Program-made: the position numbers and the translations under genes
DNA from: Paraburkholderia megapolitana
Lineage (GTDB): Bacteria > Pseudomonadota > Gammaproteobacteria > Burkholderiales > Burkholderiaceae
Direction of reading: 5' to 3'
NCBI RefSeq assembly: GCF_007556815.1
Contig: NZ_CP041743.1
Location: 1,860,001 to 1,924,000, forward strand
DNA length: 64,000 bases
The notes under the pieces: model-generated
What the model was told of the DNA's origin: nothing
Database searches by the model: none
The model's input: only the letters and a program-made list of their open reading frames with translations
Part shown: one piece after another, positions 37,402-45,879 of the stretch
How the letters are laid out: each line of letters opens with the position of its first letter
How positions within the stretch are numbered: the first letter of the stretch is position 1

Positions 37402-37419
37402 TGTCAAATGTATTTGACA
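37402..37419. promoter_or_regulatory. Operator-like perfect palindrome
   Basis: TGTCAAATGTATTTGACA is a perfect inverted repeat (arms of eight, two-base centre). It ends 19 bases before the start of the XRE-Crp fusion gene, a place suited to autoregulation. It is not an FNR box, which has a four-base spacer. Confidence 0.65.
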
Positions 37420-37438
37420 TCTTTCTGGCTATCAAACG

Positions 37439-38464
37439 ATGCAGTTCGATTGGTATGAGTTGTTCGACGAGTTGAAGCGCCGCGGCCATTTCGACAGCGA
37501 TGCACAACTGGCGGATAGCCTGGTGCTCACCCGCTCCCAGATCTCTGCGTGGCGAACCGGCAAGAGCGATCTCGGAACGCTGACCAAGATCAAGATCCTC
37601 GATGCGCTCGGCCACGACACCTTGCGCTCGGCGGTGTTGAGCCTGCTGCCTGAGAAGAATCGCGTGGAGCAGGTCCGGCAGCAGGAGCATCTGATCGCGC
37701 GCGTGAGCGGGCGCGCTCACGCGTACGGAAGAAACGGCGCGTATCACGAGAGCACGCCCGATTCCCCGGTGAGCCGCAATAGTCTGCTGGCCGCATTGCC
37801 GAAAGAGGAACGCGAGCGTATCGAGCCGCATCTGTCGACGGTGACGTTGCCACTCGGCCAGGTCGTGTATGAATCGGGCGACCACCTCAGTCACATCTAT
37901 CTACCCACCACCGCGATCATCTCGATGTTGTACGTGATGGAGAACGGCGCGTCGGCGGAGATCGCGGTGGTCGGTCGGGACGGATTGCTCGGCGTCGCGC
38001 TCTTCATGGGCGGCGAGACGATGCCGAATCGTGCGATCGTGCAGAGCGCCGGCGAAGCCTTCCGCCTGAGCGGACAGGTCGTCAAGGATGAGTTCGCGCG
38101 CGGCGGTGCGATACAGCGCCTCTTTCTACGCTATACCCAGGCGCTCATCACGCAGATGGCGCAAACGGCAGTCTGCAACCGGCATCATTCGATCGCCCAG
38201 CAGTTCTGCCGGTGGCTGCTGCTGAGTCTCGACCGTCTGGAGTCGAGCGATGTCCGCATGACGCAGGAACTGATCGCGAACATGCTGGGCGTGCGTCGGG
38301 CCGGCGTCACGGAAACGGCGAAGAAACTGCAGGAGGACGGCGTCATCCGTTACACCCGTGGGCTGATCGAGGTGCTGGATCGCGCGGCGCTGGAAACCCA
38401 GGTCTGCGAGTGCTACAAGGTGGTGAAGCGCGAGAGCGACCGGTTGTTCAGCGGGTTGCTATAA
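37439..38464 (+). CDS. Cro/CI-like (DUF3693-type) plus Crp-family fusion regulator
   Basis: A 341-residue protein. Residues 1-70 form a phage-repressor-like helix-turn-helix (DSDAQLADSLVLTRSQISAWRTG), of the type in DUF3693/Cro-CI proteins. After a linker, residues 115-335 are a Crp-family regulator (PLGQVVYESGDHLSHIYLPTT, ALFMGGETMPNRAIVQSAG, then MTQELIANMLGVRRAGVTE as helix-turn-helix). The Crp part is a close paralogue of the proteins at 41266 and 45879, which lack the N-terminal domain. No Fe-S cysteine cluster is present. Two DNA-binding domains in one chain are unusual. A poor ribosome binding site precedes the ATG. Confidence 0.88.
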   Translation: MQFDWYELFDELKRRGHFDSDAQLADSLVLTRSQISAWRTGKSDLGTLTKIKILDALGHDTLRSAVLSLLPEKNRVEQVRQQEHLIARVSGRAHAYGRNGAYHESTPDSPVSRNSLLAALPKEERERIEPHLSTVTLPLGQVVYESGDHLSHIYLPTTAIISMLYVMENGASAEIAVVGRDGLLGVALFMGGETMPNRAIVQSAGEAFRLSGQVVKDEFARGGAIQRLFLRYTQALITQMAQTAVCNRHHSIAQQFCRWLLLSLDRLESSDVRMTQELIANMLGVRRAGVTETAKKLQEDGVIRYTRGLIEVLDRAALETQVCECYKVVKRESDRLFSGLL

Positions 38465-38762
38465 GAAACAGAAAGAAACAGCAAAGGGCCGCTGCAATTT
38501 TTCGCCAGCGTGCAATGCGTCGGGTACGCAACCGTACCGACAGGCACCAGCGCTTCGTGCATCCTCAGACGGTATGCGATGGTCCGTGCATCAAGGGCAC
38601 GGGGCATTGCCATGTCCAGATTCTCCGGATTCTCCGGACACGTCGCGGCGCCATCCGACGGGACCGGTCTCACACCTGCCGCATCGCTAAAAATGCGGTG
38701 CGCACTGTGCTGCAGCCAACGCGACCGTCGACGGTCGAGCTGTCCGCGGAAAGAAGGTCCTC

Positions 38763-39959
38763 TTGTTGAATGCGTCTCTTGCTTTTCTTTCCCACGGCAT
38801 GCTCGCTTTTTCGTGGTGGCAGATCGTACTCGCTACGCTGGCCGTCACGCATGTCACGATCATCAGCGTCACGGTATATCTGCATCGCTGCGAAGCGCAT
38901 CACGCGCTCGATCTGCATCCCGTCGTCAGCCATTTTTTCCGCTTCTGGCTATGGATGACGACCGGCATGCTCACTGGCCGGTGGGCCGCGGTGCATCGCA
39001 AGCATCATGCGAAATGCGAAACCAGCGACGATCCGCACAGTCCGCAGTTCTACGGCATCTGGAGCGTGCTGCTAGGCGGCACCGAACTGTATCGCCGCGA
39101 AGTGCTCAATGAAGAAACGCTGCGCCGCTTCGGTCACGGCACACCCGACGACTGGATGGAGCGGCACGTCTATTCCCGCTATCCGAATCTCGGCATCGGT
39201 CTGCTGATGGTGATCGACGTCGCGCTGTTCGGTGTAATTGGCGTATCGGTCTGGGCGATCCAGATGATCTGGATTCCGTTCTGGGCCGGCGGCATGGTAA
39301 ACGGGCTGGGCCACTACTGGGGCTACCGCAACTTCGATCCCGCCGATGCAAGTACCAACGTGCTGCCCTTCGGCATCCTGATCGGCGGAGAAGAATTGCA
39401 CAACAACCATCACGCGTATGCGACCTCCGCGAAGCTGTCGAGCAAATGGTACGAGTTCGACATGGGCTGGATGTATATCCGCATGCTCTCGGCGTTTGGG
39501 CTGGCCCGTGTCCGAAAGCTCGCGCCGACGCCGCTGCTCGTCAAAGGCAAGATGACGGTCGACGACGACACACTGCAGGCGGTGCTGCGCAATCGTTACG
39601 AGGTGATGGCGAGCTATGCGAAAGTAGCCGAGCGCGACTACCGGCAGGAACTGGCGCATCTGAAGGATCTCAGCCGTCGCGAGAAATCGCGACGTGTGCG
39701 CGCGGTAAGCAAGGGTCTGTGCCGCGAGCAGAGCGATCGGGATGCAATGCGCTGCGTGCCCTTCGTCGACGTGTATGCATCCAGCGAGAAGCTGCGCACG
39801 TACGCCGACCTGTGCCGCGACCTGGCGTCGCTATGGCAACGTTCGACGGCGACCCGCGAACAGCTGTTGATCCAGTTGCAGGAGTGGTGCAGGCGTGCGG
39901 AGCAAAGCGGTATCGAGGCGCTCGCGGAGTTCTCGCTGCGCCTGCGCCAGTATGCGTGA
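38763..39959 (+). CDS. Membrane fatty-acid (acyl-CoA) desaturase
   Basis: A 398-residue di-iron desaturase. The three histidine boxes are HRCEAHH (about 42-48), HRKHH (80-84) and HNNHH (215-219), with membrane helices between them (WWQIVLATLAVTHVTIISVTVYL; VIDVALFGVIGVSVW). It would introduce double bonds into fatty acids and so adjust membrane fluidity; the reaction needs oxygen. A C-terminal soluble helical tail of about 120 residues is long for the family. The start appears to be TTG at 38763 (or 38766) with AAGAAGG upstream; ATG 38799 is an alternative. The 298 bases before it hold no supported gene. Confidence 0.9.
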   Translation: MLNASLAFLSHGMLAFSWWQIVLATLAVTHVTIISVTVYLHRCEAHHALDLHPVVSHFFRFWLWMTTGMLTGRWAAVHRKHHAKCETSDDPHSPQFYGIWSVLLGGTELYRREVLNEETLRRFGHGTPDDWMERHVYSRYPNLGIGLLMVIDVALFGVIGVSVWAIQMIWIPFWAGGMVNGLGHYWGYRNFDPADASTNVLPFGILIGGEELHNNHHAYATSAKLSSKWYEFDMGWMYIRMLSAFGLARVRKLAPTPLLVKGKMTVDDDTLQAVLRNRYEVMASYAKVAERDYRQELAHLKDLSRREKSRRVRAVSKGLCREQSDRDAMRCVPFVDVYASSEKLRTYADLCRDLASLWQRSTATREQLLIQLQEWCRRAEQSGIEALAEFSLRLRQYA

Positions 39960-40252
39960 CGCGGCGCGCTACCCGTGTCGCTCCTTTCGAGGCGGCGGCG
40001 CTGGCAGCAAAAGGTCTTGAGTTATTTTGCTGTTTTAACCCGCACCGTACAGACGCCTCTGATCAGCCATGGCATGCTGATTGCTCAAGCTGCTTGCGTA
40101 CGCGATCTACCGATCGATTCCGTTGAGCAGGCACTGGCGAACCGCCGGTCACTGGCTCTGCACAGAGCGCCTCCGCCGTCGTCGAACGGCAAGTCTCCCA
40201 TCGCGATTCGCTAATCTCGTGCGGCCCATCGGGCTGCAACATGGGGATTATC
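39960..40252. other. Intergenic, no gene recognised
   Basis: No supported coding frame between the desaturase and the next sensor kinase. Confidence 0.4.
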
Positions 40253-41128
40253 ATGTCAGCCCATACGGCGTCTCTCCAGACGTCAGTTAACGGTTCTATC
40301 CACCACCACGCATTCGTGGCCGATGAAATGATGGAGTTGATGGAGCATTTTCCCAAAGACGCTCCGTCGGCAACACAAACAGGTTCTCTCGCGGCTGACG
40401 TTTCCGTCGACGCGCTCAGACACAAGAACGAAGTCCTCGCCATCGTCGCGCACGAATTGCGTGGGCCGCTGTCGTCGTTGCGGCTGGCTGCTTACCTGAC
40501 CCGCAAGACGCTGCCGGGTCGAAGCGACATCCAGCCGATGCTCGATGTAATCGACCGGCAGATTGTCGGCATCGCGAGGCTCGCGGACGATCTGACGGAT
40601 GCCGTACACGTCGATCACGACACGTTGCGTCTGATGCGTGTGCCAGTAGATGTAGCCGACATCCTGATCGACCCGCTCGAAGCAGCTGCCGCCGCCGCGG
40701 CTGTACGTAGCCAGACGTTCACCACGCGGGTGCCGCGCGGCACGCTGCGACTCGAATGCGATCCGGTTCGCCTCTCCCAGGCAATCGGCAACATGCTGCG
40801 CAATGCCGTCAAATTCACGCCGGCGGGCGGCGCGATCGAGCTGGACGTACTGACTGAAGGAGTCGACCTGGTCATCAGTGTGAGAGACAACGGACCCGGT
40901 ATCTCCGCACTGCTGCTACCACGTATTTTCGATCTGTTCGTGCAATCGAACCGGACCATCGGTGCCTGCGCAGGTGGCCTCGGCATTGGTCTTGCGGTGG
41001 TGAAAGCGATCGCGATGGCGCATGGTGGAACGGTATCGGCGGCGAGCAGCGGGCCGGGTACCGGCAGTGAATTCACGCTCAGGCTGCCGATCGTCGTTCA
41101 GCACGATACGGCCTGCAGTAACGCGTGA
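40253..41128 (+). CDS. Soluble sensor histidine kinase without adjacent regulator
   Basis: A 291-residue kinase with no membrane segment. A short N-terminus is followed by HisKA with the phospho-acceptor in VLAIVAHELRGPLSSLRLAAY (His at about residue 69), and a HATPase domain with N-box IGNMLRNAVKF, DNGPGIS and GLGIGLAVVKAI. No PAS or receiver domain and no adjacent response regulator, so the partner is elsewhere. GGGGATT precedes the ATG; an in-frame ATG at 40241 is possible. Confidence 0.9.
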   Translation: MSAHTASLQTSVNGSIHHHAFVADEMMELMEHFPKDAPSATQTGSLAADVSVDALRHKNEVLAIVAHELRGPLSSLRLAAYLTRKTLPGRSDIQPMLDVIDRQIVGIARLADDLTDAVHVDHDTLRLMRVPVDVADILIDPLEAAAAAAAVRSQTFTTRVPRGTLRLECDPVRLSQAIGNMLRNAVKFTPAGGAIELDVLTEGVDLVISVRDNGPGISALLLPRIFDLFVQSNRTIGACAGGLGIGLAVVKAIAMAHGGTVSAASSGPGTGSEFTLRLPIVVQHDTACSNA

Positions 41129-41265
41129 CCGCGCACGTACATTGGCCGGCGATCTGAAGAGAGCGCCGCTCGCAGTATTCATTCAACGATTGCTTTATGA
41201 CGATTGTGTCGGGAGCGGAGCGGCGAACATTCTGCCGTTTTCGACCCGGCAGCGGGAGTGCGAAC

Positions 41266-41985
41266 ATGTTGCAAGAACATCATCAAAACAGGAATCACCT
41301 GCTCTCGGTCCTTCCAGAACCCGAGTGGGCGCGCGTGGCACCGCATCTGGTGCTGATGGATATGCCGTTGGGGCAGGTCGTCTATGAATCGGGCGACCGT
41401 CTGCATCACGTCTATTTCCCGACCACGGCGATCGTATCGCTGCTGTACGTCATGGAGGATGGCGCGTCCGCCGAAATCGCGATCGTCGGTAACGAGGGGG
41501 TAGTCGGCATTGCGCTCTTCATGGGCGGCGAAACGACGCCTAGCCGCGCAGTGGTGCAAAGCGCTGGGCAGGCGTACCGACTCGAAGCGAGGATTCTGAA
41601 AGAAGAATTTCACCGCGCCGGTCCGGTGCAGCGCCTGCTGTTGCGCTACACCCAGGCGCTGATTACGCAGATGGCGCAAACGGCGGTCTGCAACCGGCAC
41701 CATTCGATCGACCAGCAATTGTGCCGGTGGCTGCTGCTCAGCATCGATCGTTTGCCGTCGAACGAACTGAAGATGACGCAGGAACTGATCGCCAACATGC
41801 TCGGTGTGCGCAGACCCGGCGTGACCGAAGCGGCGATGAAACTGCAGGACGCCGGGTTGATCCGCTATAGCTACGGCCACATCGAGTTGCTGGACCGGCC
41901 GGGACTCGAGCGCCGGGTTTGCGAATGCTATGGCGTTGTGAAGCGCGAGTTCGATCGCCTGCTGCCCGATCTGAAAGCGCTGTAG
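41266..41985 (+). CDS. Crp-family transcription regulator (paralogue 2)
   Basis: A 239-residue regulator with N-terminal cyclic-nucleotide-binding-like barrel (PLGQVVYESGDRLHHVYFPTT; ALFMGGETTPSRAVVQSAG) and C-terminal helix-turn-helix (MTQELIANMLGVRRPGVTEAA). It lacks the FNR cysteine cluster, so it is not an Fe-S oxygen sensor. Start 41266 has GGGAG upstream and gives the same length as the paralogue at 45879. The ligand is unknown. Confidence 0.9.
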   Translation: MLQEHHQNRNHLLSVLPEPEWARVAPHLVLMDMPLGQVVYESGDRLHHVYFPTTAIVSLLYVMEDGASAEIAIVGNEGVVGIALFMGGETTPSRAVVQSAGQAYRLEARILKEEFHRAGPVQRLLLRYTQALITQMAQTAVCNRHHSIDQQLCRWLLLSIDRLPSNELKMTQELIANMLGVRRPGVTEAAMKLQDAGLIRYSYGHIELLDRPGLERRVCECYGVVKREFDRLLPDLKAL

Positions 41986-41998
41986 ACGGGGCTGCATG

Positions 41999-42808
41999 TC
42001 AGCTGCGGTCCGGCGGCAATGCGGATCGTCCGTGGTCCCAGTACCCTTCCTTGCCGTAGAACGCGTGCAGCGCCAGTTCGTAACTACGCTCGATCGCAAC
42101 CGAGTTGTCGTAGGGCGGGCTGTGTTTGACCGCATCGAGCGTCAACGAGGTCGACACGGTCGCGGTGAGCTCGTCGATCAGATCGACCCAGTGCGTCGCA
42201 ATCAATACCTCTTTGCTAACGGGCCACCAGGTGCGCGTATCGATCGTCAGATAGCGGATCGCCCACGCCTCGTCGTCGTAGACGAAGCCGCAGACGTGGC
42301 CGATCTTGCCGTCGATCGTCTCGAGGTGATAGCCCTTTACGACGCTGGTGTCACACAGGTGGGTATCGAGCGGTCGGTCGCTGTCGGCAAGCGGCGGGAG
42401 TCGCGGTTCGAGTGCCTCCGGCTGCTGCGCGATCGAGGCCGGATCGAACGCCGGGTAGGCGCCCATGCCCCACAGATTGGGGCCGCCCCAATAAGTTGGG
42501 TAGCGGTAGTAGCGCAGATATTCGATTTCATGCTGGCGCGACACGGGCTTATGCGAGTCGATGCTCGGGCTGTCGCGCACCTGCTGGCGCGTCAGACGCA
42601 CGTGAACCTGGTTCGTGGCCGCATCGACGCGCTCGACCGAGTAGGGCGACACCAGCACCTGTCGGTCGCGCAGCCAGTCTCCTGTATCGACGACGAGGTA
42701 ACGGATGCCCCATGCCTTGTCGTCGAAGTACACCTTGCCGACGCGGCCGATGTCGCCATCCGAGGCGCAAATCGTGTACCCGTGCAGATCTGCTACGCCG
42801 CGTAACAT
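41999..42808 (-). CDS. Two-domain PRC-barrel protein
   Basis: A 269-residue soluble protein with two PRC-barrel domains: HGYTICASDGDIGRVGKVYFDD with WGIRYLVVDTGDWL, and GYHLETIDGKIGHVCGFVYDD with WAIRYLTIDTRTWW. Between them lies a Pro/Tyr-rich linker (RYYRYPTYWGGPNLWGMG). PRC barrels occur in ribosome maturation and photosynthesis proteins; in Burkholderiales this two-domain form is common in stress loci, role unknown. GAGGAG lies before the ATG at 42808. It is convergent with the Crp gene. Confidence 0.85.
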   Translation of the reverse strand: MLRGVADLHGYTICASDGDIGRVGKVYFDDKAWGIRYLVVDTGDWLRDRQVLVSPYSVERVDAATNQVHVRLTRQQVRDSPSIDSHKPVSRQHEIEYLRYYRYPTYWGGPNLWGMGAYPAFDPASIAQQPEALEPRLPPLADSDRPLDTHLCDTSVVKGYHLETIDGKIGHVCGFVYDDEAWAIRYLTIDTRTWWPVSKEVLIATHWVDLIDELTATVSTSLTLDAVKHSPPYDNSVAIERSYELALHAFYGKEGYWDHGRSALPPDRS

Positions 42809-42866
42809 GGTGGCACTCCTCGCCGAAAAGCGCTGTTCCGGTGCGCACACCAGATCAGCCTTGTTG

Positions 42867-43454
42867 TCATAGCGAACTTATCCGCGTGACCTTGGTACCT
42901 TCGAGCGACGCGCCGGCCATCAGCCCGTTGTTGGTCAGCAGGAAAGCGTCGACTTGCCCAGTGGCCATGCTCGTATCGAGATTGCCGTTGGCGCCGACCT
43001 TCAGCAACGCGACCGATGCGTCTCCACCCGCCGACCAGCCGTCCGCGCTGCGGAACCGCCCGAGCGCCGCTTCGGTCATGAACAGAAACACGATGGCGCG
43101 CGATTGCGCGCCGATCTGCCAGCCGATCGAGCCCGTTGTCGTGCTGTAGTACCCAACGGTGCGATCGGCGATGCGCAGCGAACCTTCGCCGTACTGGCCA
43201 CCCACGACGAAGCCCGCATCGATAACCGACGGAAACGTCAGCACACCGTGCGCTTTCGCGACCAGCTCGTGCGAGCCTCGTGCCGCAACGTACAGGCGCG
43301 AGAGCGTCGAGTCGACGCCGGCATCGATGGTGCGGCGCTTGTCCATCTGTGTGCTGCTGCTGTCCGTCGGGCTCGTCGTCGTGCAGCCGGAGACCGCGAG
43401 CCCCAGCGCAAGCAGGGAACCCGGTGTGCTCCAGATAAATGTTCGTCTCAGCAT
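42867..43454 (-). CDS. SYLF/YSC84-domain lipoprotein
   Basis: A 195-residue lipoprotein. The signal ends LALGLAVSGC (lipobox). The SYLF domain follows: LTFPSVIDAGFVVGGQYGEGSL, YYSTTTGSIGWQIGAQSRAIVFLFM, and DAFLLTNNGLMAGASLEGTKV. Relatives bind phospholipids; several are induced by stress. The ATG at 43454 has GGAGAAG close upstream; an in-frame ATG at 43466 is possible. It precedes the PRC-barrel gene on the same strand with a 58-base gap and may share its transcript. Confidence 0.88.
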   Translation of the reverse strand: MLRRTFIWSTPGSLLALGLAVSGCTTTSPTDSSSTQMDKRRTIDAGVDSTLSRLYVAARGSHELVAKAHGVLTFPSVIDAGFVVGGQYGEGSLRIADRTVGYYSTTTGSIGWQIGAQSRAIVFLFMTEAALGRFRSADGWSAGGDASVALLKVGANGNLDTSMATGQVDAFLLTNNGLMAGASLEGTKVTRISSL

Positions 43455-43751
43455 GATCTTCTCCATGTGATCCAGCGATATGAACGACAGTACGCGTTCG
43501 TGGAGCCACAAGCGGTACGACAGCGTACAAACCCGGCCGCCGGTTTCGGCTGCGAGCGAGCTGGGCAGCGGATACGGTGCGTCGCCGCATGCGATGCGCA
43601 CAGGGTCCTGCAGCGTACAGATTGCGTGATCCGTCTGGTCGCATGATGTGTGCTTGCCGGGGCGTCTTCTCGCGTGTCGATTCACGGGGCTGCCGCATTC
43701 GATCAGTCGATCGTGCCGATCTGTTTGCTGCCGGCGTCAGGGGAGGACGCG

Positions 43752-43910
43752 TTGAACCAGTCATTCATCGAGCTCGCAGCAGGCCTTGCCGTGTTACTGC
43801 TCGTCGCGATTTACTCGGTGGCGCGTCTGCGCCGTGCGCGTAGCGAGTCCGCGCCCATCGCGCAGATAGAGCCGCAGCAGGCCGCGAGCAGGCCGGACAG
43901 CAACCACTAG
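43752..43910 (+). CDS. Small single-helix membrane protein
   Basis: A 52-residue protein starting with TTG: NQSFIELAAGLAVLLLVAIYSV forms one membrane helix, then an Arg-rich cytoplasmic stretch (ARLRRARSES) and a Gln/Ala/Pro tail. GGGGAGG lies before the TTG. No known family recognised. Confidence 0.5.
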   Translation: MNQSFIELAAGLAVLLLVAIYSVARLRRARSESAPIAQIEPQQAASRPDSNH

Positions 43911-43976
43911 AACCGGGAGCGCCGAATTCGCGAGCGCATATCGGACTTCAATCGACCGTCGACGGGAAGGTGCGAC

Positions 43977-44063
43977 ATGACCGCAATGAGTGGAGTCGTC
44001 ATCGGGATGGTGCTGATAGTCGCTTTTTCGCTGAACCGGTATCGGCGTCGACTGATGCGTTAG
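43977..44063 (+). CDS. Tiny single-helix membrane protein
   Basis: A 28-residue open frame, MTAMSGVVIGMVLIVAFSLN followed by RYRRRLMR: one membrane helix with a positive end. GGGAAGG precedes the ATG. It lies between the small membrane gene at 43752 and the slipin gene. No family recognised. Confidence 0.5.
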   Translation: MTAMSGVVIGMVLIVAFSLNRYRRRLMR

Positions 44064-44241
44064 CCGTTCGCGAGACGTCGCTCACGCGTGATGAACGCCG
44101 GTACGGCACCGTACCGACTCTCCTCCGCCATCTGGCGCACCGTCTCCGAGTGCGGCGAGCGTTCCGTTCGTCACGCGAGGCACCTTTTCGGCGGGAAAAC
44201 GATCCTGCGCTGCGGGTGTCGTCAGCCGGGAGGTGCCCATC

Positions 44242-45111
44242 ATGAATCCCATCACACTCTTTCTAGCCGCCGTGTTCGTGCTCGCGGGCGTTGCCGCTGG
44301 CGAATGGGCCAACCTGTATCTGGCGCCGCTTTTCTTTGCGATTGCCGCCTTGATTGTTCTGTCGGTGAGAGTCGCCAACGTCTGGCAGAAATTCGTGATC
44401 CTGCGAGTCGGGAAACTGCAAAGCGTGAAGGGCGCAGGGTTCTTCATGATCATCCCGGTTCTCGACAACATTGTCGCGATTATCGACGAGCGGATTCAGA
44501 CGACGTCGTTCAACGCAGAACAGGCGCTGACGAAAGACACGGTTCCCGTCAACGTCGATGCGATCATCTTCTGGCATGTGCACGACGCGCAAAAGGCCGC
44601 GCTCGCCATCACCGATTACCGTCAGGCGATCGACCGGGTCGCACAGACGTCGTTACGCGAGATGATCGGCTCGTCGATGCTTGCAGCGCTCCTGTCCGAT
44701 CGACGCGCCACGGACGAGCAACTGTGCGCCGAGATCGGCGCCAAGACGGCCGCGTGGGGCATCACGGTCGGATCGGTCGAGATCCGCGATGTGGCGATTC
44801 CGGTGGCGTTGCAGGATGCGATGTCCCGCCAGGCGCAGGCCGAACGCGAGAAACAGGCGCGCGTGATTCTTGGCTCCGCGGAAGCGGAGATTGCGGCGAA
44901 GTTCGTCGAAGCTGCGCAGGTCTATGAGAACCATCCGGGTGCACTGCAGTTGCGCGCGATGAACATCATCTACGAGACGACCAAGGAGCGCGGCGCGACA
45001 ATCCTGATTCCGAGTTCGATGGTGGATAGCCTGAACCCGCCGCTTGCACTTGCGATTGCCGGACATGAGATCGCAGGCACGGCGATGGCGCCGCTCAAGA
45101 CCGCAGCCTAG
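44242..45111 (+). CDS. Slipin (SPFH/band 7 stomatin-like protein)
   Basis: A 289-residue membrane protein. Two N-terminal hydrophobic segments (ITLFLAAVFVLAG; LYLAPLFFAIAALIVLSV) are followed by an SPFH domain (RVGKLQSVKGAGFFMIIPVLD; TKDTVPVNVDAIIFWHV; SLREMIGSSMLAALLSDR; GITVGSVEIRDVAIP) and a helical coiled part (QAEREKQARVILGSAEAEIA). Slipins form membrane scaffolds and usually work with an NfeD protease, not found here. GGGAGG precedes ATG 44242. Confidence 0.92.
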   Translation: MNPITLFLAAVFVLAGVAAGEWANLYLAPLFFAIAALIVLSVRVANVWQKFVILRVGKLQSVKGAGFFMIIPVLDNIVAIIDERIQTTSFNAEQALTKDTVPVNVDAIIFWHVHDAQKAALAITDYRQAIDRVAQTSLREMIGSSMLAALLSDRRATDEQLCAEIGAKTAAWGITVGSVEIRDVAIPVALQDAMSRQAQAEREKQARVILGSAEAEIAAKFVEAAQVYENHPGALQLRAMNIIYETTKERGATILIPSSMVDSLNPPLALAIAGHEIAGTAMAPLKTAA

Positions 45112-45147
45112 ACGCAGACGGGCCTTCGACGACTGGGGGAGGCCAGT

Positions 45148-45400
45148 CTGAAGTGGCAACGCGCGAAGCCGTACGAGAAGTTCGCCGCGATGATCGAGCG
45201 CTATTGGGATGGAACCACTGCTTTTTGTAAGCCAGAGGACAGGGTGCCACCTGGTTTCGTTGAGGGACTCGTAAACAAGATCCGGGCCATCCAGCGCCGA
45301 GTTTACGGGTTGCGTGACACAAAGTATCTGCACCTGAAGACCCTCACCTGCATGCTGCCTCATCTACGAAAACACCATTTTCACCCACACGATTTCCAGA
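45148..45400 (+). pseudogene. ISL3-family transposase C-terminal fragment
   Basis: The reading frame from about 45151 gives KWQRAKPYEKFAAMIERYWD, then GFVEGLVNKIRAIQRRVYGLRD and KTLTCMLPHL, the typical end of ISL3-family transposases. The N-terminal and most catalytic parts are absent. The frame then continues without a break into a piece of another gene, so the insertion or a deletion joined two fragments. Confidence 0.8.
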
Positions 45401-45411
45401 AACCACTTTTT

Positions 45412-45590
45412 GGGAGTGCCGTCATTAAGAGCGTCATCACAGTCCCGATCATGGTGCTCATGATGAAGATGGCATCGCATCGGGACATGATGGGGACGTA
45501 TCGCACTTCAGGCACGTTGCGGGTTGTTAGCTGGCTGGCGACGATTGTGATGGTCGTTGCCGTTGTGGGAATGTCCTGCTTTCTTCAGGA
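45412..45590 (+). pseudogene. Nramp-type metal transporter C-terminal fragment
   Basis: In the same frame as the transposase fragment: SAVIKSVITVPIMVLMMKMA, SHRDMMGTYRTSG and LRVVSWLATIVMVVAVVGMS. This resembles the last two helices of Nramp (MntH) manganese/iron transporters (VPIM...MASxRxxMG...LGWLATxVMxxAxxGM). The other roughly 370 residues are absent. It appears to be what remains after transposon-linked deletion. Confidence 0.6.
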
Positions 45591-45792
45591 AGCGATCCCG
45601 ACGTATGACAATTGTCAGGGCGGTTACGGTGGGTACCAGTACGGGATCGTACCGACATGCCGGGCCGTTGCGTACATCGTGCACAGGAGTAATCCGTGCA
45701 CAACGCGGTGAAGTCAAATCAATGCGCGCACGGAACATGACGTCCAGTTCTCTGGTCACGATTGCCGCCGATCTCACGAATGGATAACAACC

Positions 45793-45879
45793 ATGAATCC
45801 TCTATCGCTGTTTCTTCTCGCCGCGGTTGTTTTCGCGCTCCTCGATCCGGTTTTTGACAGGATATTGAGGCGCCGCTAA
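45793..45879 (+). CDS. Tiny single-helix membrane protein
   Basis: A 28-residue frame, MNPLSLFLLAAVVFALLDPV followed by FDRILRRR. Its first residues resemble the start of the slipin at 44242 (MNPITLFLAAVFVLAG). Its stop overlaps the start of the following Crp gene by one base (TAATG), so the pair is translationally coupled. Confidence 0.55.
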   Translation: MNPLSLFLLAAVVFALLDPVFDRILRRR

